Positions 45,726-55,249 of a DNA stretch of 64,000 bases are shown here, one piece after another (position 1 is the first letter of the stretch; each line of letters begins with the position of its first letter). The position numbers and the translations under genes were made by a program. The notes beneath the pieces were generated by a model. The model was not told where the DNA came from and made no database searches. It worked only from the letters and a program-made list of their open reading frames with translations. The stretch comes from Polynucleobacter sp. MWH-Berg-3C6 (GTDB taxonomy: Bacteria > Pseudomonadota > Gammaproteobacteria > Burkholderiales > Burkholderiaceae), in the NCBI RefSeq assembly GCF_018881855.1, contig NZ_JACVPN010000001.1, forward strand, positions 124,001 through 188,000, read 5' to 3'.

Positions 45726-47013
45726 ATTATTTAAATATGAGCTGCTTGGTAAAGCGCTTAATGCAGTCCAAATCTTTATTACATTAAAGGTTATAGAGCC
45801 CGAAGATTTCTCAAGGGTTAATTTATCAATTAGCTATATTTTATTTATTCAAGTCTTGTCTGAGTTTTCATTTGGGCGGTATCAGCAATCTAAAAACATT
45901 GATGGTGTAAGCAAAAGCTTTATCAAATCAATCTGCATAATGTCTACATTGCTCCTAACGGTTTTTTGTCTATTGGCATATAAAGAGGTTATCTTAATTG
46001 GCTATTTAGGTCTTTTTTTATCTGGTCTGTTGATATATACATTGCCACTAATAAGTTATCTGCATCAGACAACAATTAATAGCAACATTCAATATTTCGC
46101 CAAATTAAAGTTAGCAAGTTCAGCGGCATCATTCACGGGATTCTTGCTGGCATTATTTTTTGGTCTAGGAGCCACTTCATACTTCGTTTCGATGTTAACA
46201 AGCTCGCTAATACTATTAGCTTCTATGGCAACTCAACTGAAATTTAATGAAAACATATCGCTTAATAAAAGCGCTTTATTTTATTGTAGCGTGACTACGC
46301 TAACTGGTATTTTTGCGTGGACTATTCAGTATTTAGATTTAACTATCTTAAGAGAAAAAATTAGTTCAAGTGATATGGGATCATATGGCCTTGCAAATAA
46401 TATTGCCATCACCATACAGGCGATTGGGCTTGCTTCTATTGTTCCTATTTACAGCAAGGCATTCTCAACTCACCCAACAAAAATTAAAAAATATTTTGAA
46501 TACTTCCTGAGAAGCTCAGTCAATATTACCTTTAACTTATTGTTGTATGTACTTGGAGTAGCAATTTTATTGGCTGAGGCAATTGATAAGCAATGGAACA
46601 ATGTAGCTTATTACATTGTTATATGTGTATGCCTAAAGTCTGTCATGTATCAAATGGGGGTATTGGGAGATTATTTAAGGATAAGATATGGGGTGCTACT
46701 TGAATTTTTATTAATGATCTTCACATCATTAATAATATTTACTACTGGGTACTTTTTTAATTCCATAGAGCAAATTTTTAATATTAGAATATTTATTTGT
46801 ATGGCAGCGATATTAGCTATCGTCAAAATTTATCTTAAGAAATTGCCCCGTAATGAGATGATAATTCTTGCGCTCATTATTTTCTCTATTCATTTTTTTG
46901 GGTATATGAAGGCGAGCCTTCTAATTGGGGTTCTCGTTCTAATGGCTGCAATAATTAGTGATTTTTTTGCGCCCAAAAAAATCTCATTAATCAAGCGGTT
47001 GGTACTAAATTAA
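45715..47013 (+). CDS. Wzx-type polysaccharide flippase (MOP superfamily)
   Basis: A 432-aa protein with about twelve predicted membrane helices, extremely hydrophobic and AT-rich in coding. Features of the polysaccharide/MATE superfamily: FITLKVIEPEDFSRVNLSISYILFIQ near the start, and WTIQYLDLTILREKISSSDMGSYGLANNIA mid-way, which resembles the Wzx core with its charged residues. It would flip an undecaprenyl-linked repeat unit. The start lies within the end of the aminotransferase gene. Confidence 0.8.
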   Translation: MLGKLFKYELLGKALNAVQIFITLKVIEPEDFSRVNLSISYILFIQVLSEFSFGRYQQSKNIDGVSKSFIKSICIMSTLLLTVFCLLAYKEVILIGYLGLFLSGLLIYTLPLISYLHQTTINSNIQYFAKLKLASSAASFTGFLLALFFGLGATSYFVSMLTSSLILLASMATQLKFNENISLNKSALFYCSVTTLTGIFAWTIQYLDLTILREKISSSDMGSYGLANNIAITIQAIGLASIVPIYSKAFSTHPTKIKKYFEYFLRSSVNITFNLLLYVLGVAILLAEAIDKQWNNVAYYIVICVCLKSVMYQMGVLGDYLRIRYGVLLEFLLMIFTSLIIFTTGYFFNSIEQIFNIRIFICMAAILAIVKIYLKKLPRNEMIILALIIFSIHFFGYMKASLLIGVLVLMAAIISDFFAPKKISLIKRLVLN

Positions 47014-47982
47014 ATGCCTCATATTAACTATAAGTTATTAATTCCAGAAAGGCAGAGTGGTGGCGTTGAGAGTTACTCTTTAGAGCTTTACGATCAAATG
47101 TTGGCGGAAAAGAAACAAGTGAAATTATTGTATTTAGATGATTTTTCGGCTGGCAAAACGATCTTCCATTACGTGATTAATTTACGAAAAATTTTAAAAA
47201 TTGTTCGTAAAAATGATGTTGTAATTTCTCATGGCCAGTTTGGATTAATTGCTTTATTTAGGCCGAATATCTTGATTATTCACGGTCATCCCCTAGACTA
47301 TTTTTATAAAGCTAGCTCGTTAGCTCGTAAATTAAGGATTCGATCTATTGTATTGGCATATTGTGATTATTTCGCCGACTTGATTTCAATCTATTTTTCA
47401 CAAAAGATAATTTTTGTCTCAGAGCATGTCAAAGAATCATTTAAATCTTTTTTACCGTCAAGTAAAAAGGTATTTGTAAACCATTCAACTAAGTATCATT
47501 TTGTAGAGTATATAAAGCCTAGCGTGAAATATTTTGCAGTTATTTCAAATGCTGTATATGCAAAAGGATTGGATAGATTGCAGATCTTTGTAAATTCATA
47601 CCATTTGAAATGTGATGTAGCTGGAATTTCTGTCGATAGCATATCTAGTAACTTGAATTATTTAGGTAGATTGGGAAGTACCGAGATTCACGAGCTGAAT
47701 AAAGTTGGATCAGTATTAATTCATTTAAGTAGGTATGAGGGTTTGCCATTGGTTGTATTACAGGCCTTAAGTATGTCTTGTAATTGCATCGTCATAAAAT
47801 CAGAATGGTCAAACATATTTTCTGGTCTGAGATCAGTATTAGTTTTAGAAGAAAATGATTTGATTTACTCCAAAGAGGTTGCGAATCTTATTTCCGCCCT
47901 AAATGATAATAATTTGAGTGTTCTAAAAGAGGACTACTTAAGGCTGGATCAAAAAATTAAGGCGATACATGACGCAATCTAG
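47014..47982 (+). CDS. Glycosyltransferase, GT4-like
   Basis: A 322-aa GT-B protein. The N-terminal RQSGGVESYSLELYDQM and ISHGQFGLIALFRPNILIIHGHP match the acceptor domain. The C-terminal part has SRYEGLPLVVLQALSMSCNCIVI, the EGLP...EA-like donor motif with the second Glu replaced by Gln. It starts immediately after the flippase stop (ATG at 47014). Donor unknown. Confidence 0.8.
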   Translation: MPHINYKLLIPERQSGGVESYSLELYDQMLAEKKQVKLLYLDDFSAGKTIFHYVINLRKILKIVRKNDVVISHGQFGLIALFRPNILIIHGHPLDYFYKASSLARKLRIRSIVLAYCDYFADLISIYFSQKIIFVSEHVKESFKSFLPSSKKVFVNHSTKYHFVEYIKPSVKYFAVISNAVYAKGLDRLQIFVNSYHLKCDVAGISVDSISSNLNYLGRLGSTEIHELNKVGSVLIHLSRYEGLPLVVLQALSMSCNCIVIKSEWSNIFSGLRSVLVLEENDLIYSKEVANLISALNDNNLSVLKEDYLRLDQKIKAIHDAI

Positions 47983-48835
47983 AAGTGTTACTGTAATTAT
48001 CCCAAGTGCAAATCGATTAAACATATTAAAAGGGGTAATTCCTTCGTATTTGTCCCAGGATTACATTGATGAATTGATCATAGTAAATGATTCCATTAAT
48101 GAGGACTATTCTGAACTGGGAACATTATCACCACTAATTAAAATAGTAAGTACTGCGGGCAGAATTGGCGCACCGGCAAGTCGAAATATTGGTCTAAATT
48201 TGGCCAGGAATCACTATATATTGTTTGGGGAAGATGATGCCTTTTTATCCCAGAGCTATATAAAAGATTCCATACAATACTTGCTTGTAAATCCTAAAGA
48301 TGCCGTAAGCGGACCTTTGGTTGACATGAGGCCGACAGAGAGATTTGATGACGTCGCAGATCGATTGGTGGGATTTAATAGCTATGACAAATCTTCTTAT
48401 TTTAATAAGAAGTTATTATTTATATCGCATGATTTTCGTTTGCGATCACCTGAGATTGTTCCATTAACCCATGCACTTTTCATGTTCAATAGGGATGAGC
48501 ATGCATCCCTGATGTTTTATGAGGGTTACTCAAAAGCAATAGGCTTTAGGGAGGAGAGCGATTTACAAATGAGCATACAGGCAAACGGTGGACGCATAGT
48601 TTTGCTGCCCAACATTTATGCTGCGCACATGTCTAGAAAGGATGTCAGGGTCGGCGGACAGAGAGTTAATAGATATGTTTTTTATTTTTATTCCATTCGA
48701 GACACATTAATTTTTTTATATCGTCATCGTAAAGTGATTAAGTCAAAAAAAATCAGTGATTCGTATGTTAAGAATTCTGTAATTTATATTTACGCCCTTT
48801 CTAGGTTAGCTCTCAAAAAATTATTAAATGATTAG
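47969..48835 (+). CDS. Glycosyltransferase family 2
   Basis: A 288-aa GT-A enzyme: SVTVIIPSANRLNILKGVIPSYLSQ at the start, ELIIVND, RIGAPASRNIGLNLARNHYILFGEDDAFL (EDDA as DXD-like metal site, about 90-93). The C-terminal region has REESDLQMSIQANG. It overlaps the previous gene by 14 bp and the next by 8 bp, so the chain is probably translationally coupled. Confidence 0.85.
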   Translation: MTQSRSVTVIIPSANRLNILKGVIPSYLSQDYIDELIIVNDSINEDYSELGTLSPLIKIVSTAGRIGAPASRNIGLNLARNHYILFGEDDAFLSQSYIKDSIQYLLVNPKDAVSGPLVDMRPTERFDDVADRLVGFNSYDKSSYFNKKLLFISHDFRLRSPEIVPLTHALFMFNRDEHASLMFYEGYSKAIGFREESDLQMSIQANGGRIVLLPNIYAAHMSRKDVRVGGQRVNRYVFYFYSIRDTLIFLYRHRKVIKSKKISDSYVKNSVIYIYALSRLALKKLLND

Positions 48836-49997
48836 TGAGTTAGAAATTATCGACGTGATGTATTCAAGTACTATGCAAACTGGTTTACAGCACTTAACCT
48901 CCAAGGAGATCGAGAAGTCTTCTTATGGAAATTATTTTGCGGTTGCTTTAAAAAGACTTGGCTGTACATCTATCGATTCTTTTTTAAATGATTGCAGAAT
49001 TCAGAAGAGAATGATTGATATTGAGGCGGAAATTGAAGAGCCCAAAAACCATTCAACTTTTATCGAGTTAAGCAAATATCTGAGCGGACAGAATCCTAAT
49101 TTTTTAGTAGAGCCTAAAAATAAAACAACAAACTGGAGAATATTATTTGAATTTAATAAGTACCTAATAAAGGGATCTGCACATGACTTATTTAACGGCA
49201 TTAATGCCGTTCTTAAAAAAAGACTGCATGGATCAATTATTTGGGATTCAAGTTTAGTATGCTCAAATCAATATAGCATTTTCTCATATGTATTGCTTGA
49301 AATTATTAGAAAGCATTTTCTGCAAGACGCTTATGTACCCCTAGTTGGACAATACAGAAAAAATCTAAAATATATTGCATCCTATGACTGCAATTGGTAT
49401 GGCAGAGGGAAAAAGCAAATTTTTGGCTATGCTCTCTTCATTTATTGGTCTGCGCTTTGTTTTTATCATCTTAGTGTCGAAGAGCGAGTGCAAGTTTCCG
49501 ATATTATTAGAAATTTAAAGGAAAGACTGTCTGGCGACTGCATTCAATTGGTCTTGGGTGGAAATTTGAAGCCATTTCAAAGCGGGATTGGAGTGCCAAA
49601 TAGCGGGTGGTATCAATATAATTCATATATAGACTATTTCTTTTTTAGCTGGTATTTTTTAAAGCTATCCATAAAAGAATTGCAAATGAAAGAGCGCGAA
49701 CCATCAGTCTCAAAGGAAATTACCAGGGAGCTTGAGCTAGATTTCAATTTAGAGAGAAAAGCAGGTCTGATCCAAAATTTTTATTCACTATTTGAGCCCA
49801 TTGTCATCGGTAAAAAGTTTATGCATTTTGGCCTAGGCACGGTGGATGGTTTTACTGATGTATGTGATTCACTAGCTATCCCAATAGATAAGCCAATACG
49901 CTCATTATTTAGCCGATTTAGAATTGGTTTGAAGTTTAAGAAATTGATCATAGGTATTTCTATTCATCCATTTAAATTGAGATTTATAAGAATATGA
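48828..49997 (+). CDS. Uncharacterised protein of the polysaccharide island
   Basis: A 389-aa protein I cannot assign. It has no signal peptide and no clear membrane helix. A conspicuous segment at about residues 190-212 reads NWYGRGKKQIFGYALFIYWSAL; LGGNLKPFQSGIGVPNSGWYQYNSYIDYFF follows at about 244-273. Aromatic- and helix-rich composition could fit an alpha/alpha-barrel glycan-acting enzyme, but that is a guess. It overlaps the upstream GT2 by 8 bp and the dioxygenase-like gene by 4 bp, so it acts in the same pathway. Confidence 0.7.
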   Translation: MISELEIIDVMYSSTMQTGLQHLTSKEIEKSSYGNYFAVALKRLGCTSIDSFLNDCRIQKRMIDIEAEIEEPKNHSTFIELSKYLSGQNPNFLVEPKNKTTNWRILFEFNKYLIKGSAHDLFNGINAVLKKRLHGSIIWDSSLVCSNQYSIFSYVLLEIIRKHFLQDAYVPLVGQYRKNLKYIASYDCNWYGRGKKQIFGYALFIYWSALCFYHLSVEERVQVSDIIRNLKERLSGDCIQLVLGGNLKPFQSGIGVPNSGWYQYNSYIDYFFFSWYFLKLSIKELQMKEREPSVSKEITRELELDFNLERKAGLIQNFYSLFEPIVIGKKFMHFGLGTVDGFTDVCDSLAIPIDKPIRSLFSRFRIGLKFKKLIIGISIHPFKLRFIRI

Positions 49998-50794
49998 AGG
50001 ACTTCCTAGTAAAGTGGCAGTACGCAAAACTTGTAAGAGAAATTGATAGATCGCATGGTGAATCTAAAGTCTCTGCTTTAGGTCGGTCTGGAGTAAAGGC
50101 GATTAAACTTGCAGATGCTAATTTATCGATCCTTAGAGATTACTTTCTGGAGAAGCGGGAGCTTTGGGTTAATACCACTAATGGCGATACTTATTTAAAC
50201 TTTTTTGAAGATAGGATTATTTCATTCATCTCATCATTAATTAAAAATAATAATATTAAATCTGACCTTATCGACTATATAGGAAATGGGGTTATCTTAG
50301 ATGATGCCTATATATGGAATAAAGTAATCGATGGAAACCTAACCTCTGATATTTCCGGGGGCTGGCATGATGATAATGTGGGAAGAAGAATAAAGATTTT
50401 TATTGGGCTACCAAGTTTAAAGTCATCTGATGGCATAACAAAAACACAATATATACGCGGGACACATCATTTTTTATATAGGCCGAGACTATTAGGGTAT
50501 CTAAGATATTTCTCGGTCTCGCTGCAGAATCTGTTAGTGCATGCGTTTTATGGATTAAGAATCAAAACAATTCAAGCTTCTCCTGACAATTGCCTCATTT
50601 TTGATACTAATTTAATACATCGGGGGGTTTATAGGGGGTCAAGCAATAGGTTGATTCTGGTTCTTGAGTTCATTGATAAAAGAAAATCTGATGCTCTTAC
50701 TCCTTATCAGGCGCCGGTTGGCCGCAGTCAACCACCCAGAATTTGCAACATGTCCTTAGAAAAGTTAGACGTTGCTTTTCAGGCTATAAATTAA
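49994..50794 (+). CDS. PhyH-like Fe(II)/2-oxoglutarate dioxygenase
   Basis: A 266-aa double-stranded beta-helix protein. His125 and Asp127 (GGWHDDNVGRR) with His209 (FDTNLIHRGVYRG) make the 2-His-1-carboxylate iron site, and Arg219 (SSNRLILVLEF) is placed to bind 2-oxoglutarate, as in phytanoyl-CoA dioxygenase relatives. In a glycan locus it might hydroxylate or oxidise a sugar or a lipid-linked intermediate. Substrate unknown. It overlaps the unassigned gene upstream by 4 bp. Confidence 0.78.
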   Translation: MKDFLVKWQYAKLVREIDRSHGESKVSALGRSGVKAIKLADANLSILRDYFLEKRELWVNTTNGDTYLNFFEDRIISFISSLIKNNNIKSDLIDYIGNGVILDDAYIWNKVIDGNLTSDISGGWHDDNVGRRIKIFIGLPSLKSSDGITKTQYIRGTHHFLYRPRLLGYLRYFSVSLQNLLVHAFYGLRIKTIQASPDNCLIFDTNLIHRGVYRGSSNRLILVLEFIDKRKSDALTPYQAPVGRSQPPRICNMSLEKLDVAFQAIN

Positions 50795-50840
50795 ATTTTT
50801 TTCGGACTAAAAATGCGAAATTTGAAAGGTCATATTGATT

Positions 50841-51782
50841 ATGTTTAAGGTAAATATAGTCACACCTCAAGAATCATGGGTTTTAAGAGATATAGGGCAA
50901 AAACTCTCGCATTCTCTAGTGCTAATAGGGGTAGAGACAGCACAAACCAAGGCCCCTTTAGAAAATTATGATATCTATCACTGGATTGGGGCACTAGGAA
51001 ACGATTATGTTCCGAACTCAATCAATACTGGCTTGCTAGCACATATAGATACAGTAAGAAAAAGGATGGCTTTACTAAATCATGCAAGAAAAATGGATGG
51101 TTTGGTGTGCATGTCCAATAATCTTAAAATATTGGCCGCAATGTGTGGGTGGGCTGAAGATAGACTCATTACAGGATACATTCCTGCGCTATCCTCTGTG
51201 ACAAAGCAAAGTAATGAGAGGTTAGTCAATTTTTTTATTTCTACCAATCTTTATGACGATGGTAGAAAAAATGAATACTGGATTGCTCAGTACATTAGAA
51301 AGTTCCCAGGCTCCTATAAATTTAATGTAATGGGAGAAGGTTGGTTGGAATTCGTAGAAAAATATCAAGATATTTCCGAATATTTTATAGTTTATCCAAA
51401 ATTTAATTCTGAAATATACGATGTTCAGCTACGCGACTGTGACTATGCAATGTATTTAGGTTTTGATGAGGGGTCTATGTTTATTATGGACGCTCTTACA
51501 CGTGATAAAAGTGTATTTATTGCTGATGGCGGGTGGCATGACGAATTTGGTCTATTGAGTAACTATAAGTTTACTAATCAGCCAGAATTTGAATCAAAGT
51601 TAATGCATTTGCTTCAATACCATGAAAAGAGATCTGATTTTTTAAGGCAAGCCAATTGGAGTTTTTATGCCGATACTCACTATCAATTCTGGCTACATTT
51701 AAAAGCATTGTCGCAGAATCAGAAGAGAGTATCGATCCCAAACTATAAAGTATTTTTTAGAATGCATGGAGATTTGGCTTGA
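50841..51782 (+). CDS. Putative GT-B glycosyltransferase
   Basis: A 313-aa protein. The N-terminal KVNIVTPQESWVLRDIGQKL and IYHWIGALGNDYVPNSINTGLLAHIDT, then VCMSNNLKILAAMCG and VNFFISTNLYDDGRKNEYWI, look like a GT-B fold. The C-terminal DYAMYLGFDEGSMFIMDALTRDKSVFIADGGWHDEF occupies the donor-site position. Motifs are weak. ATG at 50841 chosen; a TTG at 50835 has the better-spaced AAAGG. It overlaps the next gene by 4 bp. Confidence 0.6.
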   Translation: MFKVNIVTPQESWVLRDIGQKLSHSLVLIGVETAQTKAPLENYDIYHWIGALGNDYVPNSINTGLLAHIDTVRKRMALLNHARKMDGLVCMSNNLKILAAMCGWAEDRLITGYIPALSSVTKQSNERLVNFFISTNLYDDGRKNEYWIAQYIRKFPGSYKFNVMGEGWLEFVEKYQDISEYFIVYPKFNSEIYDVQLRDCDYAMYLGFDEGSMFIMDALTRDKSVFIADGGWHDEFGLLSNYKFTNQPEFESKLMHLLQYHEKRSDFLRQANWSFYADTHYQFWLHLKALSQNQKRVSIPNYKVFFRMHGDLA

Positions 51783-52504
51783 CTTTACTAAGTGAAATTA
51801 TATCCATATCGCATGAAGTTGGCGATAAATATTCATTTTGTAATCCCGAGGAGAGCATGTGCCTCAACTCTTCATTTGCTCAAGAGGGTAATACTATTCG
51901 TATAACCCTAAAAACAGGTGAGGTTTTAGTAAATCCTTCTTTAGAGTTTGATGATGAAAATACAGGCTGCATATTTGATACAGTAGTAAGCGGAAGTATC
52001 GAGATGGCAATGGATTTTGTGATTAGAGTGAAGTTAGCCTCTAGTTATGTTAGGAATGTAGAAATCAATGGTAGTAATCTTACCCATAAAAATTCTAATA
52101 AGTATATGTATCCATCGCTCAATAGTGGAGATTTTATAATTTTTAACTTGAACGATGGAAGAGCACTAAAAATTAGATTTAATAATCTTATTCAGGTAGA
52201 TAAGAATTGGTGTTTTAAGCCGTATATTCGAGATGAGGTTGGAAGTTGGATTTTGCATTTTAGATTTTTACCGAAATATGGTCAGCTAGGGACTAAAAAT
52301 TGCGTGTCATGGTACCGCTCCCAGCCAATACCAAAATTTTTTCAGAATATTTTTGATTACAGCGGTTATTCAAAAAATATTTTGTACAAGAGCGAAATTT
52401 CTCCTCGTGGCCCAATTCTGAGGCGCGTATTAAATCTTACATCTTACTATTTTGCAAGACTGGGTATAGCTGGTCAATTTAAGTTAAGAATTGACTATGT
52501 TTAA
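51779..52504 (+). CDS. Uncharacterised protein of the polysaccharide island
   Basis: A 241-aa protein with no family I recognise. TTG start overlapping the previous stop. The first ~170 residues alternate hydrophobic and polar residues, suggesting beta-sheet (NTIRITLKTGEVLVNPSLEFDDE; GDFIIFNLNDGRALKIRF). No signal peptide or membrane helix is evident. The end (NLTSYYFARLGIAGQFKLRIDY) is more helical. Neighbours are glycosyltransferases, so a glycan-binding or -modifying role is possible but not shown. Confidence 0.6.
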   Translation: MTLLSEIISISHEVGDKYSFCNPEESMCLNSSFAQEGNTIRITLKTGEVLVNPSLEFDDENTGCIFDTVVSGSIEMAMDFVIRVKLASSYVRNVEINGSNLTHKNSNKYMYPSLNSGDFIIFNLNDGRALKIRFNNLIQVDKNWCFKPYIRDEVGSWILHFRFLPKYGQLGTKNCVSWYRSQPIPKFFQNIFDYSGYSKNILYKSEISPRGPILRRVLNLTSYYFARLGIAGQFKLRIDYV

Positions 52505-53240
52505 CCAAAATTTTAGTGTAGTTATAACTACTTGTAATCGGCTCACTGAGGTTAATAGGGCAATAAATTCAGTTATAAAATATGCAACTAATTTTTCCGA
52601 GTTAGTCGTTGTAGATAATGGTGATAAACCATCAAAAATTGAATATACTGATCCGCGTATTCGATATATAAGAACACGGAGCTTTATTGGAAGTCAACTT
52701 GCGCGAAATATTGGCGTATCTTTTTGTCAGTCGGACTGGGTTTTGTTTTTAGATGATGATGATGAATTGTGTTCCGATATAAGAAACATTGAGAATGCCG
52801 AACCAGAAAATCAAGCCATCTTGAGTTCATCGATTGTTTACCAAGAAGATCGGATAATTTCCTATAGGCGTATAAACCAAAATTCATTTTCTGAGGGCTT
52901 GTTGATTAATAACCCATTTACATTCTCAGGAACCCTTATTAGGGTAGATTTTTTTCTCAAAATTGGATGTATGCGACAAGCCTTTATATCTCTTCAAGAT
53001 TGGGACTTGTGGTTAAGAATGTACCCGTTTAAGAATTCTATTCTGATCAATGCTGAAATCTTTTCTAAGATTAACATTGGTAAACATACGCGAATCTCTA
53101 CCTCAAATAATTTTTATCTTTCATATAGGCGGCTTGTATTAGCTAATGTGGGGAGCTACCTATCAAAAATAATTAATCCTATTCATCTTAAGATAACTTG
53201 CGTGGTTACTTACAGATTATTTAAATCACTATTTATTTAA
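52497..53240 (+). CDS. Glycosyltransferase family 2
   Basis: A 247-aa GT-A enzyme: SVVITTCNRLTEVNRAINSV, LVVVDNGDKPSK and LFLDDDDELC (metal-binding acidic cluster at about 85-90), then ISLQDWDLWLRMYPF in the acceptor part. ATG at 52497; a TTG two codons upstream is also open. It overlaps the unassigned gene by 8 bp. 6 bp separates its stop from the methyltransferase ATG. Confidence 0.85.
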   Translation: MFNQNFSVVITTCNRLTEVNRAINSVIKYATNFSELVVVDNGDKPSKIEYTDPRIRYIRTRSFIGSQLARNIGVSFCQSDWVLFLDDDDELCSDIRNIENAEPENQAILSSSIVYQEDRIISYRRINQNSFSEGLLINNPFTFSGTLIRVDFFLKIGCMRQAFISLQDWDLWLRMYPFKNSILINAEIFSKINIGKHTRISTSNNFYLSYRRLVLANVGSYLSKIINPIHLKITCVVTYRLFKSLFI

Positions 53241-53246
53241 AAATTG

Positions 53247-54014
53247 ATGAAAAATTTCTACGAATATTCTCAGTATTATGATTTATTAAATAATGAAAAA
53301 AATTATGCTGCTGAGGCAAATTATGTTTTTTCCCTTATAAAAAAATATGCCTATGCGCCTGCCAAATCATTGCTTGAGCTAGGTTGTGGAACTGGTTTGC
53401 ATGCACAATTGCTTAATCAAATGGGATTAAGTGTGATGGGAGTAGATTTGAGCGAGCAAATGCTTGATCTAGCGCGTGAGCGCTCAAAACAACTTTCCCT
53501 AAGCAGACCTTTAGAGTTTTTTAACGCAGATGTTAGAACATATCGTGTCGACAAAAAATTTGATATTGTTACTTCGCTTTTTCATGTTTTAAGCTATCAA
53601 ACAACTGATGATGATCTAAATGATACTTTTCAAACTGCCGCCTTGCATTTAGAGGTTGGCGGACTATTTATATTTGATTTTTGGTATGGCCCGGCGGTCC
53701 TTTGGCAGCATCCAACAATGCGGATTAAGCGATACCAAGGCAATGGGCTTAATTTAACTAGAATTGCTGAGCCAGTAATTGATGACACTAGAAATGTAGT
53801 GGATGTTAACTATTCAATTTATGGACATAGAAGTGGCGATAGTGAAATATTTCAAGTAAATGAAAGACACTCTTTGAGATACCTATTTATTTCAGAGCTT
53901 GATAAATTGATGTCACATAATAATTTTTCCAGGGTTCACATGGAGGAATGGTTAACAGGCAATGTACCCTCTTGTGATACGTGGGGTGTATGTATTGTTG
54001 CGCGGAAAACATAG
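53247..54014 (+). CDS. Class I SAM-dependent methyltransferase
   Basis: A 255-aa methyltransferase. Motif I SLLELGCGTGLHAQLL (about 37-52), acidic GVDLSEQML after it, and FDIVTSLFHVLSYQTTDDDL are clear. It could methylate a sugar of the repeat unit or a glycan terminus. The start is the ATG at 53247, preceded by an in-frame TTG. A 46-bp gap follows before the GT9 gene, slightly larger than between earlier genes. Confidence 0.85.
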   Translation: MKNFYEYSQYYDLLNNEKNYAAEANYVFSLIKKYAYAPAKSLLELGCGTGLHAQLLNQMGLSVMGVDLSEQMLDLARERSKQLSLSRPLEFFNADVRTYRVDKKFDIVTSLFHVLSYQTTDDDLNDTFQTAALHLEVGGLFIFDFWYGPAVLWQHPTMRIKRYQGNGLNLTRIAEPVIDDTRNVVDVNYSIYGHRSGDSEIFQVNERHSLRYLFISELDKLMSHNNFSRVHMEEWLTGNVPSCDTWGVCIVARKT

Positions 54015-54060
54015 TAATTTCTAAAACTGTAATTGTTCTAAATTATAAAGATGCAAATTA

Positions 54061-55191
54061 GTGAAATTAATTAATAAGCGCTTGGCAACAGCTTCAAAAT
54101 TACTTAGCCCGTTTTGGTGGTTACTAGGCTTATATTTATATGCTAGCCCTAATAGCAAAAAAAATAAATTATCGATCAAATCAATTTTGATTTTTGACTT
54201 CCATTTAATTGGAGATATTGTTCTTCTCCAGCCCTTTCTTGCTGCCATAAGAAGTTGTTACCCTCAGGCTAGAATAGTGCTTGTTGCGGGGCCATGGTCG
54301 CGAGATATTGTCGGTGATAATTTAGTAGACGAGATTATATTTTTCTCGGCGCCATGGGTTATTAAAACAGGCTTTTACAAAGGGCTGATGAATTGCCTTG
54401 GTTTGATCCGCCGCCTAAAAACAATAGACTGGGATCTTGGCATTGAAATCCGTGGGGATGTACGTCAAATATTGCTACTTTCTTTATGTGGTCCTATACG
54501 TCGAGTAGGCTTTGCTTTTACAGGCGGAAAGCAATTGCTATCAGATGTTGTGCCTGATGACGGCTCGTACGCACATTTGGCCAATCATCACCAAAGAATT
54601 GCTGAATTTTTAGGGATTTGGCCAGTTGGAAAGAAATATTTGCCTCAACTTATTCTTAAAGATTCTGAAATCAGAGAGGCAAAGAAAATTCCTCCCTATG
54701 TTGGATTCCACTTTGGCGCTTCCTTGCCTCTTAGACGTCTTCCAGACAGAGAATCATTAGTGTTATTGACTCATTGGCTCAAAAAAGATGTGCCAGTCGT
54801 TTTGTTTGTCCCTCCTGGGGATGCTGATCGGTTAAATCAATTGATTTCAGGTCTTCCGGTTGAGCTTTCAAAAAATCTCGCTTTATGGTCTGGAGGTCTT
54901 AGAAACTTTGTTGTAATGCTAAGCAGGGCAAAAAGACTATTTTTAATGGATAGTGGTCCGGCCCATATTGCTGCTGCACTAGGTATTCGTACAACGGTTA
55001 TTTTTGGATCTAATAACTCTGAGTTAGTTCGCCCGCTGGGTGCTAATGTAGAAATTGTTGAAAAAAAGAATGTGCCATGCCGCCCATGCAACCAAAGGAA
55101 TTGTCACCATCCGCAAAAGCTATTTTGTATGACCGGGCTTGTTGTAGATGAAAATAATGGAGAAGACAATATTAATTTTGGAGAGGCTTAG
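54061..55191 (+). CDS. Glycosyltransferase family 9 (heptosyltransferase-like)
   Basis: A 376-aa GT9 protein. ILIFDFHLIGDIVLLQPFLAAIR (about 41-63) is the acceptor motif; FLMDSGPAHIAAALGIRTTVIFG is the donor region. Near the end a Cys-rich CRPCNQRNCHHPQKLFC stretch resembles that of many GT9 enzymes. GTG start. Distinct from waaC at 8631; probably transfers a heptose or another sugar in the O-antigen rather than core heptose I. Confidence 0.87.
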   Translation: MKLINKRLATASKLLSPFWWLLGLYLYASPNSKKNKLSIKSILIFDFHLIGDIVLLQPFLAAIRSCYPQARIVLVAGPWSRDIVGDNLVDEIIFFSAPWVIKTGFYKGLMNCLGLIRRLKTIDWDLGIEIRGDVRQILLLSLCGPIRRVGFAFTGGKQLLSDVVPDDGSYAHLANHHQRIAEFLGIWPVGKKYLPQLILKDSEIREAKKIPPYVGFHFGASLPLRRLPDRESLVLLTHWLKKDVPVVLFVPPGDADRLNQLISGLPVELSKNLALWSGGLRNFVVMLSRAKRLFLMDSGPAHIAAALGIRTTVIFGSNNSELVRPLGANVEIVEKKNVPCRPCNQRNCHHPQKLFCMTGLVVDENNGEDNINFGEA

Positions 55192-55249
55192 TATTGAGTC
55201 TAAAAATTCGTAGAATGTAAGTTGGTACCTTATAATTTTGGTGATATTA

